This document shows positions 19,338 to 28,290 of a stretch of 64,000 nt of DNA, piece after piece. Under the pieces are notes generated by a model. The model made no database searches and was not told the origin of the DNA. It saw only the letters and a list, made by a program, of their open reading frames with translations. The stretch is from assembly GCF_030812315.1 (NCBI RefSeq), contig NZ_JAUSSM010000003.1, forward strand, positions 372,001 through 436,000, read 5' to 3'. The DNA comes from Arthrobacter oryzae. GTDB taxonomy: Bacteria > Actinomycetota > Actinomycetes > Actinomycetales > Micrococcaceae. A program made the translations under genes and the position numbers. Position 1 is the stretch's first letter, and every line of letters begins with the position of its first letter.

Positions 19338-20663
19338 ATGGAAGCACGCCTTTCCTCACGCAGGTCATTCCTTGCCCTTGCGGCCCTCACTCCCCTCGCA
19401 GCCTGGACAGTGACCGCCTGCGGCACCTCGGGCCCCGGTACGGCGCCCGTCGGCGGCGCCACCTTCTGGTCCCTGACCGGAGAACCCAATGAGTCCATCC
19501 GGAAAAAGAGCCTGGACGCTTTCAATGCGGCCAATCCGGACTCCAAGGTCGTGGCCACCGCCTTCCAGAACGATGCCTACAAGACCAAGATCAAGACGGC
19601 CATCGGCGCTGGCCAGGCTCCCACCATCATCTATGGCTGGGGCGGCGGAACGCTGAAGACCTACGCACAGGCGGGCCAAGTGGAGGACCTCACCGGCTGG
19701 TTCGACGCGAATCCGGACGTCAAGTCCCGGCTCTTCCCGTCTTCCTTCGGCGCCGCCACCGTTGACGGCAAAATCTACGCCGTGCCCACGCAGACGGTGG
19801 CACCGATCGTCTTTTACTACAACAAGGAACTCTTCGCGAAAGCCAATGCCCAGCCGCCCAAGACCTGGGACGATCTCCTGGCCCTGACCAGGACCTTCAA
19901 TGACATGGGGATTGCGCCTTTGTCGCTCGGCGGCCAGTCGCGCTGGACGTCCATGATGTGGCTGGAGTACCTGCTGGACCGCATCGGCGGGCCTGAAGTC
20001 TTCCAGGCGATTTTCGACGGCAAGGCCATGGCCTGGTCCGATCCGGCAGTGCTCGAAACCTGCGCCAAGATCCAGGAACTGGTCACGGCCAACGGATTCA
20101 TCAAGGGATTCTCCTCCATCACGGCGGACAGCAACGCCGACCAGGCGCTCCTGTTCACCGGCAAGGCGGCCATGATGCTGCACGGAGCCTGGACATACGG
20201 CGGGATGAAGCACGACGGCGGAACCTTCGTCCAGGACGGAAAGCTCGGCTGGTTCGACTTCCCCACCATCAGCGGCGGCAAGGGCGATCCCCTGAACACC
20301 GTGGGCAACCCCGCCCAGTACCTCTCGATCTCCGCCAAGGCCAGCAATGCGGAAAAAGAAGCGGCTAAGAAGTTCTTCAAGGACGGCCTGCTGACCACGG
20401 ATGAGATCACCGCCTATATTTCCTCCGGCCAGGTGCCCATTGTGCAGGGCATCGAGGACAAGCTCGCTTCGAGCGAGGACAAAGACTTCCTGACATACGT
20501 GTACACGCTGAGCAAGAACGCCCCCAGCCTGCAGCAGTCCTGGGACCAGGCCCTGAGCCCCACCGCCGCGGAAGCGCTGCTGAGCAACATCGACCAACTG
20601 TTCCTCAAGTCCATCACCCCGGCGCAGTTCGCCGAGAACATGAATGCGACGCTTGGGAAATGA
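19338..20663 (+). CDS. ABC transporter extracellular solute-binding lipoprotein (family 1)
   Basis: A 441-residue carbohydrate-type binding protein. The N-terminus SSRRSFLALAALTPLAAW with a twin-arginine pair and the lipobox ending at C28 (VTACG) indicates export and lipid anchoring. The mature part begins ATFWSLTGEPNES and has the VPTQTVAPIVFYYNKELF segment typical of family-1 binding proteins. I start it at ATG 19338, because GGAGATCAGA sits correctly before it and the earlier ATG 19326 overlaps that ribosome site. It is first in an operon with two permeases; no ATPase gene is present. Confidence 0.9.
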   Translation: MEARLSSRRSFLALAALTPLAAWTVTACGTSGPGTAPVGGATFWSLTGEPNESIRKKSLDAFNAANPDSKVVATAFQNDAYKTKIKTAIGAGQAPTIIYGWGGGTLKTYAQAGQVEDLTGWFDANPDVKSRLFPSSFGAATVDGKIYAVPTQTVAPIVFYYNKELFAKANAQPPKTWDDLLALTRTFNDMGIAPLSLGGQSRWTSMMWLEYLLDRIGGPEVFQAIFDGKAMAWSDPAVLETCAKIQELVTANGFIKGFSSITADSNADQALLFTGKAAMMLHGAWTYGGMKHDGGTFVQDGKLGWFDFPTISGGKGDPLNTVGNPAQYLSISAKASNAEKEAAKKFFKDGLLTTDEITAYISSGQVPIVQGIEDKLASSEDKDFLTYVYTLSKNAPSLQQSWDQALSPTAAEALLSNIDQLFLKSITPAQFAENMNATLGK

Positions 20664-21550
20664 GCGCCGCCTCACTCAGGGCCCGGGGTGGATCCCTCGG
20701 CTGGATGGTCCTGCCCGCCCTGCTGTTCTTCGCTGTCTTCGCTGTCCTTCCGCTCCTGGGCGTCGTTGCCCTGAGCTTCACTAACTGGGACGGCATCGGC
20801 GCGATCAGCATGGCCGGCATGGACAACTGGCTCGCTGTCCTGTCCGACCCCGTCATGTACAACGCTGTCTGGCTGACCTTCGTGATCATGGTGGTTTCCT
20901 GGCTGGTGCAGACGCCGATCAGCCTGCTGCTGGGCACTTTCACTGCCGGCAGCCAGAAGTACCGGGCAGTGCTCGCTGTGCTCTACTTCCTGCCGCTGCT
21001 GCTCTCCTCGGCAGCCATCGCCATCGCCTACAAGGCTCTGCTGGACCCCAACTTCGGGCTGGCTGAAGGCCTCGGCCTGCCGTTCCTGGCACAGGACTGG
21101 CTCGGCCAGCCCCAACTGGTGCTGTTCCTGGTGATCTTCGTGATCGCCTGGCAGTTTGTTCCGTTCCACACCCTGATCTACCAGGGCGGTGTCCGGCAGA
21201 TCCCCAAGTCCCTCTATGAGGCTGCGGAGATCGACGGCGCGGGCCGGGTGAAGCAGTTTTTCTACATCACCGTGCCGCAGCTGAAATACACCATCATCAC
21301 ATCCTCCACCCTCATGGTGGTGGGCTCGCTGACCTACTTCGACCTGATCTTCGTGCTCACCGCCGGCGGGCCGGGGAACTCCACCAGGATCCTGGCCCTG
21401 GACATGTACCTGACCGGGTTCCGGGCCAACCTGATGGGACCCGCCAGCGTCATCGCCGTTATCCTGGTCGCGGTGGGACTCGGCCTGGCCCTGCTGCTGC
21501 AGCGGCTGGGCGGCAAGAACTCCGGCGGCAGCCAGCTGGAAGGACTCTAA
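20660..21550 (+). CDS. Sugar ABC transporter permease (MalF-type)
   Basis: A 296-residue inner-membrane protein with six predicted hydrophobic segments. The ABC permease EAA loop reads SLYEAAEIDGAGRVKQFFYITVPQL. The start codon overlaps the solute-binding protein stop (ATGA). With the next gene it forms the membrane channel of a carbohydrate uptake (CUT1) importer. Confidence 0.92.
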   Translation: MSAASLRARGGSLGWMVLPALLFFAVFAVLPLLGVVALSFTNWDGIGAISMAGMDNWLAVLSDPVMYNAVWLTFVIMVVSWLVQTPISLLLGTFTAGSQKYRAVLAVLYFLPLLLSSAAIAIAYKALLDPNFGLAEGLGLPFLAQDWLGQPQLVLFLVIFVIAWQFVPFHTLIYQGGVRQIPKSLYEAAEIDGAGRVKQFFYITVPQLKYTIITSSTLMVVGSLTYFDLIFVLTAGGPGNSTRILALDMYLTGFRANLMGPASVIAVILVAVGLGLALLLQRLGGKNSGGSQLEGL

Positions 21551-21552
21551 CC

Positions 21553-22449
21553 ATGAGCGTCACCCTCACCAAAGCAACGCCTGCGGCCCTCAAGCCTACG
21601 GAGCCGGCCCCCAACCGGAGCCCGGGCCGCCATATCCGGAAACTGAACCTTCCGGGCGGACTGGGCGGCTGGATCTGGCTCGCCGTCATCATCATCCCCA
21701 TCTACTACATCGTCATCACCAGCTTCAAGAGCCAGGCGGGATACTTCAGCGAGAACCCGCTGGCACCGCCGTCGAACCCGACGCTGGACAACTACCGGAT
21801 GGTGCTGGAGGCCGACTTCGCACGGTATTTCCTCAACAGCTCGCTGGTGACGGCGGGAGCCGTCCTGCCCACGGTGCTGTTTTCCTTCATGGCGGCCTTC
21901 GCGATCGTCCGCGGGCGCGGCCGGTTCCTGAAGCTGGTCAACGGCCTGTTCCTCATGGGCCTGGCCATTCCGCTGCAGGCCACCATCATCCCGGTGTACC
22001 TGCTCATCATCCGGCTCAACCTCTACGACAGCCTCCTGGCCCTGATCCTGCCGTCCATCGCGTTCGGCATCCCGCTCACGGTGCTGATCCTGGCCAACTT
22101 CATCCGGGACGTGCCGGACGAGCTCTTCGAGTCGATGCGCCTGGACGGCTGCAACGAATGGCAGACCATGTGGAGGCTTGCGCTGCCGCTGGTGAAGCCC
22201 GCCATAGTCACCGTGGCCATCTACAACGGCCTGGGCGTGTGGAACGGCTTCCTGCTCCCGCTGATCCTCACGCAGAGCCCGGAACTGCGCGTGCTTCCGC
22301 TGGCCCTCTGGACGTTCCAGGGCCAATACAGCGTGAACATCCCCGCGGTGCTGGCCTCCGTGGTCCTCACCACCCTGCCCATCCTTGTCCTGTACGTCGT
22401 GGGCCGCCGCCAGCTGCTGAGCGGACTCACCGCCGGCTTCAGTAAGTAG
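21553..22449 (+). CDS. Carbohydrate ABC transporter permease (MalG-type)
   Basis: A 298-residue permease with an EAA loop in ELFESMRLDGCNEWQTMWRLALPLVKPA and the usual C-terminal hydrophobic segments. It starts two bases after the MalF-type gene. The cluster has no ATP-binding subunit, so a shared ATPase of the MsiK/MalK type encoded elsewhere is expected. Confidence 0.92.
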   Translation: MSVTLTKATPAALKPTEPAPNRSPGRHIRKLNLPGGLGGWIWLAVIIIPIYYIVITSFKSQAGYFSENPLAPPSNPTLDNYRMVLEADFARYFLNSSLVTAGAVLPTVLFSFMAAFAIVRGRGRFLKLVNGLFLMGLAIPLQATIIPVYLLIIRLNLYDSLLALILPSIAFGIPLTVLILANFIRDVPDELFESMRLDGCNEWQTMWRLALPLVKPAIVTVAIYNGLGVWNGFLLPLILTQSPELRVLPLALWTFQGQYSVNIPAVLASVVLTTLPILVLYVVGRRQLLSGLTAGFSK

Positions 22450-22471
22450 CCCGTCAATGGAGAACACACCT

Positions 22472-23677
22472 ATGAGTACGCCGCAAAGCACAGATACCCC
22501 GCCGATCCGGGTAGGCATGGTGGGCCACGCGTTTATGGGCGCCGCCCACTCGCACGCCTGGCGCACGGCGCCACGTTTCTTCGACCTTCCGCTGGTCCCC
22601 GAGCTCAGTGTGCTCGCCGGCCGCGACAGCGACCGGGTGGCCGCCGCCGCCCGCCGCCTGGGCTGGGCCGGCACCGAAACGGACTGGCGTGCGCTGGTGG
22701 AACGGGACGACGTCGACCTCGTGGACATCTGCACCCCCGGCGACACCCACGCGGAGATCGCCATCGCCGCGCTGCAGGCGGGCAAGCACGTGCTCTGCGA
22801 GAAGCCGCTGGCCAACAGCGTTGCGGAGGCCGAAAAGATGACCGAGGTTGCCGCCGAGGCCGCGGAACGCGGTGTCTTCGCGATGTGCGGCTACTCCTAC
22901 CGGCGCACCCCCGCCCTCGCCCTGGCCCGGTCCATGGTGCGCGACGGCAAGCTGGGAACCATCCGCCAGGTGCGGGCGCAGTACCTGCAGGACTGGCTTT
23001 CGGATGAGAACGCCCCGCTGACGTGGCGGATGGACAAGGCAAAATCGGGGTCCGGGGCCCTCGGCGACATCGGCGCGCACAGCATCGACGCCGCCCAGTT
23101 CGTCACCGGCCAGAGCATCACCGGCGTCTCGGCCATCATGGAAACCTTCACGAAGGAACGTCCCGTGGGCGGCGACTTCGTGGGCCTGGGCGGGAACGGC
23201 GCTGTCGGTGCCGACGTCGAGCGCGGACCGGTGACCGTGGACGACGCGGTGATCTTCAGCGCACGGTTCGACGGCGGCCCGATCGGCGTCTTCGAGGCAA
23301 GCCGGGCCGCGCTCGGCAGGAAGAACGCCATGCGGCTTGAAGTGAACGGCTCCCGCGGGTCCATCGCCTTCGACTTCGAGGACATGAACTACCTCAATTA
23401 TTACGACGGCGGCAGCGGCGCCGACCCGGAGTCGCTCGGGTTCCGCCGGGTCAACGTCACGGAGGCCCACCACCCGTACACGGGCAACTGGTGGCCGGTG
23501 GGCCACGGGCTCGGCTACGAGCACGGCTTCACCCATCAGGTGGTGGACCTGCTGACGGCCATCGGGGCCGGAACCCAGCCCGCGCCGTCGTTCGCCGATG
23601 CCCTCCAGGTGCAGCGGGTGCTGGCGGCAGTGGAACAGAGCGCAGACAAGGATTCCCGCTGGACTTCAGTGGACTGA
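22472..23677 (+). CDS. Gfo/Idh/MocA family NAD(P)-dependent dehydrogenase (levoglucosan-dehydrogenase-like)
   Basis: A 401-residue oxidoreductase. The Rossmann fold starts IRVGMVGHAFMGAAHSHAW, followed by the conserved CEKPLA motif and a GSGALGDIGAHSIDAAQF segment carrying the catalytic-type Asp/His pair. The YRRTPALALA and YLQDW stretches resemble what I recall of the levoglucosan dehydrogenase group. That suggests oxidation of a sugar C3 hydroxyl to a keto-sugar, but the substrate is not proven. ATG 22472 is chosen because GGAGA is spaced eight bases before it; an ATG at 22457 overlaps that site. It is the fourth gene of the LacI-controlled operon. Confidence 0.87.
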   Translation: MSTPQSTDTPPIRVGMVGHAFMGAAHSHAWRTAPRFFDLPLVPELSVLAGRDSDRVAAAARRLGWAGTETDWRALVERDDVDLVDICTPGDTHAEIAIAALQAGKHVLCEKPLANSVAEAEKMTEVAAEAAERGVFAMCGYSYRRTPALALARSMVRDGKLGTIRQVRAQYLQDWLSDENAPLTWRMDKAKSGSGALGDIGAHSIDAAQFVTGQSITGVSAIMETFTKERPVGGDFVGLGGNGAVGADVERGPVTVDDAVIFSARFDGGPIGVFEASRAALGRKNAMRLEVNGSRGSIAFDFEDMNYLNYYDGGSGADPESLGFRRVNVTEAHHPYTGNWWPVGHGLGYEHGFTHQVVDLLTAIGAGTQPAPSFADALQVQRVLAAVEQSADKDSRWTSVD

Positions 23678-23694
23678 CGAGAAGGAACATAACA

Positions 23695-24393
23695 ATGACT
23701 GCTACAAAAAACGCTTTGGTGGTGCGGGGCGGCTGGGACGGCCACCAGCCCGTCGAAGCCACCGATCTCTTTATTCCGTTCCTCCGCGAAGAGGGCTTCA
23801 CCGTGCGGGTGGAGGAGTCGACGGCGGTGTACGCGGACGCCGAATACATGGCCGGCGTGGACCTGATCCTGCAGTGCAACACCATGACCACCATCGAGAA
23901 GGCTGAATTCGAGGGGCTCCGCTCCGCCATCGAAGCCGGCACCGGAATGGCCGGCTGGCACGGCGGCATCGCCGATTCGTACCGGAACAACTCCGACTAC
24001 CTGCACCTGATCGGCGGGCAGTTTGCCTGCCACCCGGTCAAGGACCACGGCGAGCTGCACGGGGACGCGACGGACAACTTCCGGACGTACACGGTGAACA
24101 TGCTCCCCGCCGCGGCGGAGCATCCGATCACCGCGGGAATTGGCGACTTTGAACTTTTCACCGAACAGTACTGGGTGCTGTCCGACGACTACATCGACGT
24201 GTTGGCCACCACCACGCTGCCCGCCCGGGAAAAGGATGCGTGGCACCGGGACGTGGTCTCGCCGGCGGTGTGGACGCGGTCGTGGGGCGAAGGCAGGATC
24301 TTCGTGGCGACGCCCGGCCACAGCGTGGAGATCCTCAAGGACAACAACGTCCGCACCATCATCGAAAGGGGCATGCTGTGGGCCAGCCGCTAG
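23695..24393 (+). CDS. ThuA-like domain protein
   Basis: A 232-residue protein of the ThuA family, a class I glutamine amidotransferase-like fold named from the rhizobial trehalose/maltitol utilisation locus. Visible family features are ALVVRGGWDGHQPVEATDLF, AGTGMAGWHGGIAD and a C-terminal VWTRSWGEGRIFVATPGHS. ThuA proteins are repeatedly found with Gfo/Idh/MocA dehydrogenases in keto-glycoside pathways, and the same pairing is seen here. The biochemical activity is unclear. The start at 23695 has GAAGGAAC upstream; the longer frame runs inside the previous gene. Confidence 0.88.
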   Translation: MTATKNALVVRGGWDGHQPVEATDLFIPFLREEGFTVRVEESTAVYADAEYMAGVDLILQCNTMTTIEKAEFEGLRSAIEAGTGMAGWHGGIADSYRNNSDYLHLIGGQFACHPVKDHGELHGDATDNFRTYTVNMLPAAAEHPITAGIGDFELFTEQYWVLSDDYIDVLATTTLPAREKDAWHRDVVSPAVWTRSWGEGRIFVATPGHSVEILKDNNVRTIIERGMLWASR

Positions 24394-24404
24394 GAAACAC
24401 CGCA

Positions 24405-25520
24405 ATGGAGTCACCGTCTGCGTCACCGCGGGAGTCGCCGCTGAGGATCGGAGTGGTTGGCTGCGGCAACATCATTGCCGCCTACCTGGCCACGTTCCCG
24501 CGGCTCACCACCGTCCGGCTGGTGGCCGTGGCGGACCTCGATTCCTCCCGCGCGGAGGCCGTAGCGGCCGGGGAACCGGGCGTGCGGGCGCTGGGCGTGG
24601 ACCAGCTGCTCGCGGACCCGGAGGTGGACCTGGTCCTGAACCTGACCGTCCCGGCAGCCCATGCGGACATCGCACTGCGTGCCATCGCCGCAGGGAAGGC
24701 GGTCTACGGCGAAAAGCCGCTGGCTGCCACCACTGAAGAGGCACGCAAGGTGCTCGAGGCCGCAGCGGCCGCGGGCGTCGTCGTCGGCTGCGCGCCGGAC
24801 ACCGTGCTGGGGACCGGCATCCAGACCGCCCGCAAGGCGATCGACGACGGCCGGATCGGGGCGCCGATCTCAGCGACGGCCACGATGGTGACGCCCGGGC
24901 ATGAGCGCTGGCATCCGCATCCTGACTTCTACTACCTGCCCGGCGGCGGGCCGCTGCTGGACATGGGCCCGTACTACGTCTCCGCCCTGGTCACGCTGCT
25001 CGGCCCGGTGGCCTCCGTGATCGGAGCGGCCAGCCACACCCGGAGCAGCCGGACCATCGGCACAGGGCCGCGCGCCGGCGAGACCGTTCCGGTCGGCACG
25101 GACACGCATGTCACAGGGGTGCTGGTGCATGAATCCGGCGCGCTCTCCACGCTGGTGATGAGCTTCGACGCGGTGGCCACGCAGTCCGCCAACCTGGAGA
25201 TCCACGGCGAAACCGGCTCGCTGATTGTGCCCGATCCCAACCACTTCGACGGCGAAGTCAAGCTCCGCAGCCTGGGCGGTGAGGGCTGGGAGGTGCTTCC
25301 CGTCTCGGCCGGATATGTGGATTCAGCCCGCGGCTACGGGCTGCACGACCTCGCCCGGACTCCGGCCGGTGAGGAGCCGCGGGCCGGCGGGGAGCTCGCC
25401 TTCCATGTGCTCGAGGTGATGGAATCCGTACTGGAATCGGCAGCTTTGGGGCAGGCGGTGAAGGTGGCCAGCCGGTGCACGCGGCCCGAGGCGGTGCCGC
25501 TGACCGACCTCGCAGTTTAG
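24405..25520 (+). CDS. Second Gfo/Idh/MocA family dehydrogenase
   Basis: A 371-residue oxidoreductase. The nucleotide-binding motif is IGVVGCGNIIAAYLATF, the EKPLA motif is near residue 104, and GGGPLLDMGPYYVSAL is the substrate-domain Asp/Tyr region. It is distinct from the other dehydrogenase in the operon and closer to ThuB/oxidoreductase-type members. ATG 24405 has AGGAAA eight bases before it; an in-frame GTG at 24378 inside thuA is an alternative. The stop codon lies inside the first unit of a perfect 23-bp tandem duplication (25508-25553), so the extra copy does not change the protein. Confidence 0.86.
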   Translation: MESPSASPRESPLRIGVVGCGNIIAAYLATFPRLTTVRLVAVADLDSSRAEAVAAGEPGVRALGVDQLLADPEVDLVLNLTVPAAHADIALRAIAAGKAVYGEKPLAATTEEARKVLEAAAAAGVVVGCAPDTVLGTGIQTARKAIDDGRIGAPISATATMVTPGHERWHPHPDFYYLPGGGPLLDMGPYYVSALVTLLGPVASVIGAASHTRSSRTIGTGPRAGETVPVGTDTHVTGVLVHESGALSTLVMSFDAVATQSANLEIHGETGSLIVPDPNHFDGEVKLRSLGGEGWEVLPVSAGYVDSARGYGLHDLARTPAGEEPRAGGELAFHVLEVMESVLESAALGQAVKVASRCTRPEAVPLTDLAV

Positions 25521-25553
25521 CTGTATTGGACCTCGCAGTTTAGCTGTATTGGA
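25508..25553. repeat. Perfect 23-bp tandem duplication across the operon end
   Basis: Two identical adjacent units (25508-25530 and 25531-25553) begin CCTCGCAGTTTAGC and end TATTGGA. The first contains the last codons and stop of the dehydrogenase gene. The duplication abuts the short spacer before the inverted DUF222-HNH copy. It looks like a recent slippage or end-repair event. Confidence 0.92.
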
Positions 25554-25637
25554 CACAGCGGCGACAGCGTGGGCAGGCACAGAGGCAACAGCTCTGGCCG
25601 CACAAAGGCTGGAAAGCGGGCGGGCAACTCCACAGCC

Positions 25638-27458
25638 TCACTCGAGTCTGAAGTAGTTGTTTCGCCTTGGTTTTTGGCGCGGGTCGATGTGGGGTGGCGG
25701 GATGAACCACGGGACCCCGGTTTTGTCCTGGATGTGCCACTGTTCCTTGTGGATCAAATGGTGGTGATGGGAGCAGAGCAGGGTTCCGTTATCGGTGCCG
25801 GTGGGTCCGCCGTGTGACCAGTAGGTGATGTGGTGGGCTTCGCACCAGGGTGCCGGGATCGTGCAGCCGGGGAACGCGCAGCCCTGGTCGCGGGCGGTGA
25901 TGGCTTTGCGGATGTGCGGCGGGAAAATCCTTGTGGTGCGGCCGATGTCCAGGATGCGGCCTTCGCTGCCGAGCAGGACGGGGATGATGTCGGCATCGCA
26001 GGCGATCTTCCGGACCGTGGACGCGTTGACCGGGCCGGTGAACGCGAACGACCCCGTGCCCGGGATGCCGGTGCCTGTGCTGCTCTCGGCGCCGTTGCCG
26101 CGCCCGGGGCCGGGGCCGGGGCCGGGGGCTGTGCGTCCGGGGCCTGGGGTTCCGGTATCCGGGTTGAGGCGGCCCAGCCGGTCCAGCAGGTCGCGGTAGT
26201 CGATGGTGACCATGACCTGGGGCTTGAACCCGCCCGCCGCGGGCAGAGCTCCGGTGGTGAGGGACGCTTTGGTGGCGCCGACCAGGCCGTCGAGGAGCCG
26301 CTGGGGGCGGGTCCGCAAGTCCAGGGCATCATCGGGCGCGGCGCCTGTGCCGTCCAGCATGCGGGTGCGGGGGTTGGTGGCGGTGTTCATCACGGTCAGG
26401 AGGGGCTCGCATTGGTCCGGGGTCGCGAAGATTTCGATGTGCTGCAGCCCGCGGCGGGCCTGCCGCAGGAACACACCCTGGCGGCGGCGGAGTTCTTCCT
26501 CGGACGGTTCGGACCCGTCCTGGTCGATCCCCTCGATCCAGCGCCGGGCGACCCGGGACAGCAGATCGGCATCACTCTCCACCGCCTGCCGGGTCAGCTG
26601 GTGTTCCATCCGGGCCACGGTCTCCTCGGGGGCGTGGTGCCGGACCTTCTCCAGGGCCAGGGTGATGATGGTCGCGGACCGGGACGCCACAGTCCCTGCG
26701 GCGACGGCGGCCGCGAGCACGGGCCGTTCCGGCGGCTCGATGTGCCCGCTGATCCCGGTCCGCGGAAGCACCGTCCCGGCGAGGCTGAGGCGGCGGCGGG
26801 CCTCGGCGATGCCGATCCGCAAACTGTCCCGGAGGAACTCGGCCGCGTTCCGGCACCCGTCATCCGCCGGATCCCGGGTCAGCCCCGGCACAGCGGCCCT
26901 CACGACTGCAGGAGTTGGTTCGGGCACCTCCGCCGCCACAGCGGGTCCGGGACCGGTGATCCACCCGTCAGCCCGGGCCGTCCAGCCCACCGGCCCCTCT
27001 ACTGCCGCCGTCTCGTCTCCCCAGCCCGTGACCCACCCGGCCGCCGCCCCGGACCCCGAACCCGGCCCGGAACGCGCAGCCACCGCAGCCTCCCGCCGGG
27101 TCCGGTCCACCGCCCCGGCCGCGACCACCTGCAAAAACTCCAGGCTCCGGGCAGCTTCCTCGACCCGGGCGGCGAAAGCAGCAGCCGCCCGAAAATCCAG
27201 CAACGCGGCGTCCGCAACCGCCCTCGACCCCAAACCCCGCAACAACTCAACGCAGCGGGCCAGATCACCGCAACCGCCGCCGCCGGACGCCGCCTCAGAA
27301 CGGTAAGCAGCCCCTAGTCCAACTTCCTGCTCCGTCACGGGCGGGACCCTGCGCAGGCCACGGAAGCGTGCACCGGGAAGCACGGCGGGCCCAGCGGCCG
27401 GGGGCAACAGCGCCCACGGCCCTGCGCCTCCTGCTGGATCTTCCCCCATGGCCTCCAT
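25638..27458 (-). CDS. DUF222 and HNH-endonuclease signature protein, copy 2
   Basis: A 606-residue paralogue of the protein at 750-2627. The DUF222 helical region is followed by the HNH module (CAFPGC, CEAHHI, LCSHHHHLIHKE) and the same YFRLE end. Over the last ~190 residues only scattered substitutions separate the copies, while the N-terminal parts differ more. The linker here is a Gly/Pro-rich stretch instead of the Leu-Asp repeat. It faces opposite to copy 1, so the pair forms 23-kb-spaced inverted homology. It is convergent with the dehydrogenase operon. Molecular function is unknown beyond the predicted nuclease-like fold. Confidence 0.86.
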   Translation of the reverse strand: MEAMGEDPAGGAGPWALLPPAAGPAVLPGARFRGLRRVPPVTEQEVGLGAAYRSEAASGGGGCGDLARCVELLRGLGSRAVADAALLDFRAAAAFAARVEEAARSLEFLQVVAAGAVDRTRREAAVAARSGPGSGSGAAAGWVTGWGDETAAVEGPVGWTARADGWITGPGPAVAAEVPEPTPAVVRAAVPGLTRDPADDGCRNAAEFLRDSLRIGIAEARRRLSLAGTVLPRTGISGHIEPPERPVLAAAVAAGTVASRSATIITLALEKVRHHAPEETVARMEHQLTRQAVESDADLLSRVARRWIEGIDQDGSEPSEEELRRRQGVFLRQARRGLQHIEIFATPDQCEPLLTVMNTATNPRTRMLDGTGAAPDDALDLRTRPQRLLDGLVGATKASLTTGALPAAGGFKPQVMVTIDYRDLLDRLGRLNPDTGTPGPGRTAPGPGPGPGRGNGAESSTGTGIPGTGSFAFTGPVNASTVRKIACDADIIPVLLGSEGRILDIGRTTRIFPPHIRKAITARDQGCAFPGCTIPAPWCEAHHITYWSHGGPTGTDNGTLLCSHHHHLIHKEQWHIQDKTGVPWFIPPPHIDPRQKPRRNNYFRLE

Positions 27459-27613
27459 GGCATAACTCTCTCACTTGGCACCGACAAAATAGGCCTGCCC
27501 GAAACGGCCCTGCAAAACCGTGATCGCGACCCTCTTTTGAACATGCGGAGGCCCCACCCCACTCCGCATTTACTAGCGTGTGTGATCGTTGCGCAGTGGC
27601 CTGGTGTCGACGC

Positions 27614-28240
27614 CTATCGTTCCCGGCTGGGCGCCGGCTTTGCGGCCCGGTGCCGGCGGATTTTCCAGACGACCAGCAGTGTCACGGCAGCGGCGGCCAC
27701 AACGACGGCGGCGGCGCCGCCGGCCGTGCGGGCCACCTCGTCGTACAGGTCTCCGGCAAGGAAGCCGAGCGTCACGAACAGGCTCCCCCACAGCACGCCG
27801 CCGGTGATGTTCCAGAGCGCGAACCGCCGGTAGGGCATGCCGCTGAGGCCGGCCAATGCCGGCATCACGGCGCGGAAGAACGCGGTGAAGCGGCCCAGGA
27901 AGATAGCCGGTGCGCCGCGCCTTTTGAGGAACTCCCGGGCCTTGTCCAGCTGGGGGCGCTTCCGGTCGAAGATCTTCCATGAAATCAGCCTCGGTCCCAA
28001 GTGCTTGCCAATTTCGTAGCCCACGGTGTCGCCCAGGATCGCGGCGGAGACCACCACCGCGATCATCGCCGCGAGCGGGAGGCCGCCCTTTGCCGCGAAC
28101 ACGCCGGCCACCACTGCCGCGGTTTCCCCGGGGATGACGAAGCCGATGAAGAGGGCGTCCTCGGCGAAAACCAGCGCGAACACAACACAGGCCACCAGCA
28201 GCGGGCTGGCGTTGAGGAGCCCATCGAAGAATGCCTGCAT
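27614..28240 (-). CDS. DedA family integral membrane protein
   Basis: A 208-residue membrane protein with the DedA/SNARE-associated domain features: FVIPGETAAVVAG near the N-terminus, the LGRFTAFFRAVMPALAGLSGMPYRRFALWN block, and a C-terminal membrane helix with a basic tail. DedA proteins act in membrane homeostasis, and some are now known to flip polyprenyl phosphate or phospholipid. Which activity applies here cannot be told. It sits alone between DUF222-HNH copy 2 and the GH27 gene. Confidence 0.92.
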   Translation of the reverse strand: MQAFFDGLLNASPLLVACVVFALVFAEDALFIGFVIPGETAAVVAGVFAAKGGLPLAAMIAVVVSAAILGDTVGYEIGKHLGPRLISWKIFDRKRPQLDKAREFLKRRGAPAIFLGRFTAFFRAVMPALAGLSGMPYRRFALWNITGGVLWGSLFVTLGFLAGDLYDEVARTAGGAAAVVVAAAAVTLLVVWKIRRHRAAKPAPSRER

Positions 28241-28290
28241 CAGGAACAGTGTGGCAGTTCAGCCGGCGCTCGTCAGTACTTTCATCCGGG

